Assembly (NCBI GenBank): GCA_028583405.1
Contig: CM053244.1
Coordinates: 1,364,001 to 1,428,000, forward strand
DNA length: 64,000 bases
From: Pogonophryne albipinna
Taxonomy: Eukaryota > Chordata > Actinopteri > Perciformes > Artedidraconidae
Reading direction: 5' to 3'
A program made the translations under genes and the position numbers. Position 1 is the stretch's first letter. The number at the start of each line of letters is the position of its first letter. Positions 60,601 to 64,000 of this stretch are shown piece by piece. Under the pieces are notes generated by a model. The model was not told the origin of the DNA. It did no database searches and saw only the letters and a program-made list of their open reading frames with translations.

Positions 60601-63600
60601 TTGACTTCAGTGCCTCAATTTGCCCCGTAGCCGTAAACTGTCTAGTTTAGTCCTTCATGCTAATCTTTAGCTAAATGAATCTCAACAACACATTTCAAAA
60701 TAAACACAAACATTTTGTATGCACTTTTATACTAGGATGAGCTGGTCTTTGGTGATGCTCTGGTACAGCTTGGTTTGCTTCAACCTTTACACTGGTCTGA
60801 GGTCGACTCAAGTTTGGTTTGATGTCACTATAACAACTGTGAGCTGTTGTTACAATTCTGAGCTGTGGCATCATTGCAACATTTATGGCATTTTAAACAT
60901 GGGGACTTTTTAGTTGATTTATTTTATTTTGAAACATTTGGAATATATCAAGTGGCACCCAAACGGTATTCTGTCCAGTCTTTGATCACTTTTAGTGTTA
61001 TGGAGTAAAGATGTTATGAATCCATTCAGTTTGAATAGTGAATGCAAGTTTTGGTGTCAGTCAGCAAGAGTCCAGTCAGCCTTCCAGATGCTTTTGTTGC
61101 AGTGCAGGAAACACATTATCACATTCCAACATCACGGCCCCTGGTAGACCACCACACATCACAACAAAGTGATAGTTATCTATTCATCACTCAATGATAT
61201 GTGTAAATCTGAGTGATGACGCCCGAGCCTAGACGCCAAACTCAAACTAAAAGCTGGAGCGTGGAGCACGCTCGTGTACTGTTAGCGACGGAGCCTCGCA
61301 GCGGGGTCACTGTGGCGCGCGTCACTGTGGAGCGCGTCATTGAGCCGCATTTACGCAGGAGATGAATTGCGCCGCATTTGCGCATAAGAGGATTTTGCGC
61401 ACTCTGCATGAACTGTGTGTAATCTTTTATCTTTAATCTTGTGTGCATACCTCATAAATAATATGTTGCTATTTGTTGTTCTTTACTTTAGATGAAACAA
61501 CATACATTTTCCTCTGTGGGATGAATTAGGTATTCTGATTCTGATATAAAAGAGACATCGGTAAACATATTAACAGGATACTTTTTCGCTCTCAAAATAA
61601 TTCATGAGCCTTTTGAAAGGAACAGAGGGGAGCCCAAACCCTTTCTTCTACTGAAGCCCTCAAGACAACTGCTACCTTGTTTATTATTAGTTCATTTTAA
61701 GTGCACTTATATTCTGATTACAGAAGTGCACTATTCTTGCTCCTATTCAGCAGAGAGGAACATGAACACTGACACCATGATGTCACCGGGTCTGGCCTTC
61801 AGTGGTAAAGTTATTCATTCTAAAATCATCCATGAATCTTTTATTTGATCAGGGAATATTTAAAGTTAGACTTTGAATTGTTTCAGATTTTTCTCACCTT
61901 ACTACCCACACTCCTTTATGAGCACTGCCTACTGAGATCATTCGTTTTACTTGACTTATATTAAGTTTTAGAATCTAATGACAGGTGGTTTGCTAGGAGG
62001 CTCTGTCAATCACTGTCACAGGATATGACCTGGACTACAGGAATATGCATTAGGATCAGTCAGACTGGGTCTGGTTCTAAGGTGAGGTCGAGTCATAAAC
62101 ACAACTCCAGAGGAAGTTTAATATGGATCCAGGCCAACAGAGCTTGATTATCCAGATATAAAAAGGCAGTAAAACCCAGCCAACTGTGCGCTACGGAGCT
62201 TGTTAACGCCAGCAACCACATGAACAGCAGTCAGCTCGACTGACATGCAAGGCTGCTGATAGTGGGCTTGTTAGGTTCTTCCTCAAACAGTAAAAGTTCC
62301 AATTTCAGAAATCATTTCCTTAAAGCATGAAGAAAAGTATTTAAAGAAGGGCTTTGGATTCATGGTGACCTTGAGGCTGTATGGAACACTTTCTAACTGA
62401 AGAGAAATTATTTACCTTTGAATACTCCAAAAGGCTCATTGTAAGTGTGTGCTTGTATGCAGCTTTAACAGACAGATAGAGGATGGATGCTCATTAGTTA
62501 CTATAAATATATTTGTCAGCTCTTAGAGTGAACCAGGAAATGTTGAGTACCCCAAAGTTTTATGATATAAATGTATAGTACGGTCCCCAGCACATAGAAA
62601 CTGCTGGATGATAACTTGCCTATGTTGGGCAGTTTCCACAATAAGCACAAGTTGCGTTAATTACGATTAATTAGCTTTATGGTCCATGCAGACAATAGTT
62701 AGAAAATGGCTTGGACTATTTGGACAATGTTGAAGAGGTTTAGGGCGTGATTGAGGATGCTGAATCAATTTCCGACAACTTTTCTATGTCCAGAATAAAC
62801 CGTCCAAAAAAACTAAACAGGGAAGAGTCTATTAACTTAACTGGTAAAATCACATGCTTTCATTAATGAACAAGACAGGGTATTAAAGAAGAAGACAAAA
62901 GAACAAGAGAGAATAAGCCAGAAGGGTTTCATGTTTTATCAGATGAATCTCCTGTCTCGCTAATTCAGACTTTTGGCCTGAGATTAAACACTTCCGGTTT
63001 CAGCTGTCGCCCCTATCAAAACCCCCTGACCCCATTAAATCAACTACGGCTTCACAGAGTCAGTCTAATGAGAAGCTCTCTCCCACATTCAGTATTGGAT
63101 TAGTTTTGTATCATAAAGATAAAGCAACACTTTCTCAGAATAAAGCAAAACTATTATTTTATATTGCAGAATTTAGCAAATTCTGCAATATAAAAGTGGC
63201 AGATTTGCTTTATTAAACAGAGCAGACCTACAGTAGGCTGCATACCAACACAATTAGGACCATGCTCACATCTTACTATGTTGGTCTGAAGAGCTGAAGC
63301 ATTCATACACAATGGATAACAACTGTGTTGTCTCATTCTATATCCTGTGAGAAAATGATATACATTTAGCATTAAAAATTCGACATACTATTCCTAGCCT
63401 GAGGAAGATCTGAATAATCAACAGATTTGAATGGAATCTCTAACATTTTCATGTAGAATAAAGACAAAAGAGTGATTATACAAATTACATTGAAATTTGA
63501 ACCAGAAGATGAAGTCTCAAATAATGTTTTAAATAAAAGGACATACAACAAAAAGGTGGATAATAATAAAATGTATTAAATGTATATGTAAAGACATTTG

Positions 63601-64000
63601 GTCAAATGAAATGACACGCCCAGCATGGATGAAGATGGTGCAGGTCTCTCTTCATTCCCCCCCTCCGTGCTGTCCCCTCAGAGGAAGTGGGAAAACGGGA
63701 TAAGACTGGACGCCACGCCGTCTCAATGATCCACACTGTTAATATGAGAGGAAAATAAATGTTTTAGGAAATGAAAAATATGAAGTTAACAAATAAAACA
63801 CAGCTCAGGGGCATCATGGATGGTAGGTTTTCCTATAAAATTAACTCAGCCTCCATTGATTTTCATATCAAATTAGCGTATTAATAAAATAAGCTATCAT
63901 GGCTTATACTTGCATATCTACACAGAATCATGAAAGCCTGTTGGTAGAGTCAGACACACAAGTCCGTTTGAGTGTGTGCGTCGGTGTCTGAATGCTCACT
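60601..64000. other. No gene recognised; one retroposon tail
   Basis: 61480-61546 (CTCTGTGGGATGAATTAGGT then ATTCTGATTCTGAT) resembles a non-LTR tail. 61240-61400 is CpG-richer with short GCGCGTCACTGTGG-type repeats. From there to the right edge the DNA looks unique, without domain-bearing frames, arrays or element ends. Confidence 0.45.

Overview
This window looks like teleost fish DNA. I base that on the mix of elements: a DIRS1-type gag, L2/CR1-clade LINE tails carrying the fish-typical TCGCTTTGGATAAAAGCG signature, many hAT elements with 8-bp target-site duplications (TSDs), a piggyBac, LTR retroelements, and very long (CA/TG)n arrays, several over 120 bp. I recognise no host protein-coding gene, tRNA or rRNA. 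Every convincing reading frame belongs to a mobile element. The species cannot be named from the sequence.

Layout. 1-9 kb: a 57-bp minisatellite, microsatellites, two short hAT elements with exact TSDs (3113-3869 and 4716-5343) and apparently unique DNA. 9-14.3 kb: two tandem arrays rich in ACAGTAA-type motifs (30-bp and 61-bp units). The first is split by a hAT element. The second is split by a mosaic of hAT ends plus a DIRS1 gag fragment, and then again by an L2 tail. 14.35-19.6 kb: an LTR retrotransposon on the minus strand with a 509-codon low-complexity ORF, exact 5-bp TSD and nearly identical LTR segments. Its 3' LTR is broken by a 2.6-kb piggyBac, and the intron of the piggyBac transposase gene contains a 133-bp hAT element, giving three nested levels.

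19.6-34.8 kb: mostly unassigned DNA with a hAT element encoding only a BED zinc finger (21705-22792), two decayed hAT transposases (about 25.3-26.1 and 30.0-30.7 kb), palindromic MITEs and a cluster of dinucleotide arrays. 34.85-39.75 kb: a second nest, in which a terminal-inverted-repeat (TIR) transposon is interrupted by a solo LTR and by a 3.5-kb hAT that itself holds a further TIR element built round a 51/45-bp minisatellite. An uninterrupted sister copy at 45225-46373 confirms this reading.

40-64 kb: candidate solo LTRs (41314-41934; 60290-60593), a truncated L2 LINE, a ZMYM-type hAT first exon, a 1.56-kb hAT with a C-terminal transposase remnant (54901-56455), TTAA-type MITEs, and long stretches in which I recognise nothing. 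Parts of those may be host intergenic or intronic DNA.

No host pathway is encoded. The biology here is mobile elements inserting into each other, with order of events readable from TSDs. The most unusual items are the LTR element whose ORF is built from several tandem-repeat blocks with periods all divisible by three, the piggyBac that keeps its transposase ends but has lost the catalytic core, and the hAT element reduced to a lone BED finger. All calls come from reading the sequence by eye; no database search was possible.
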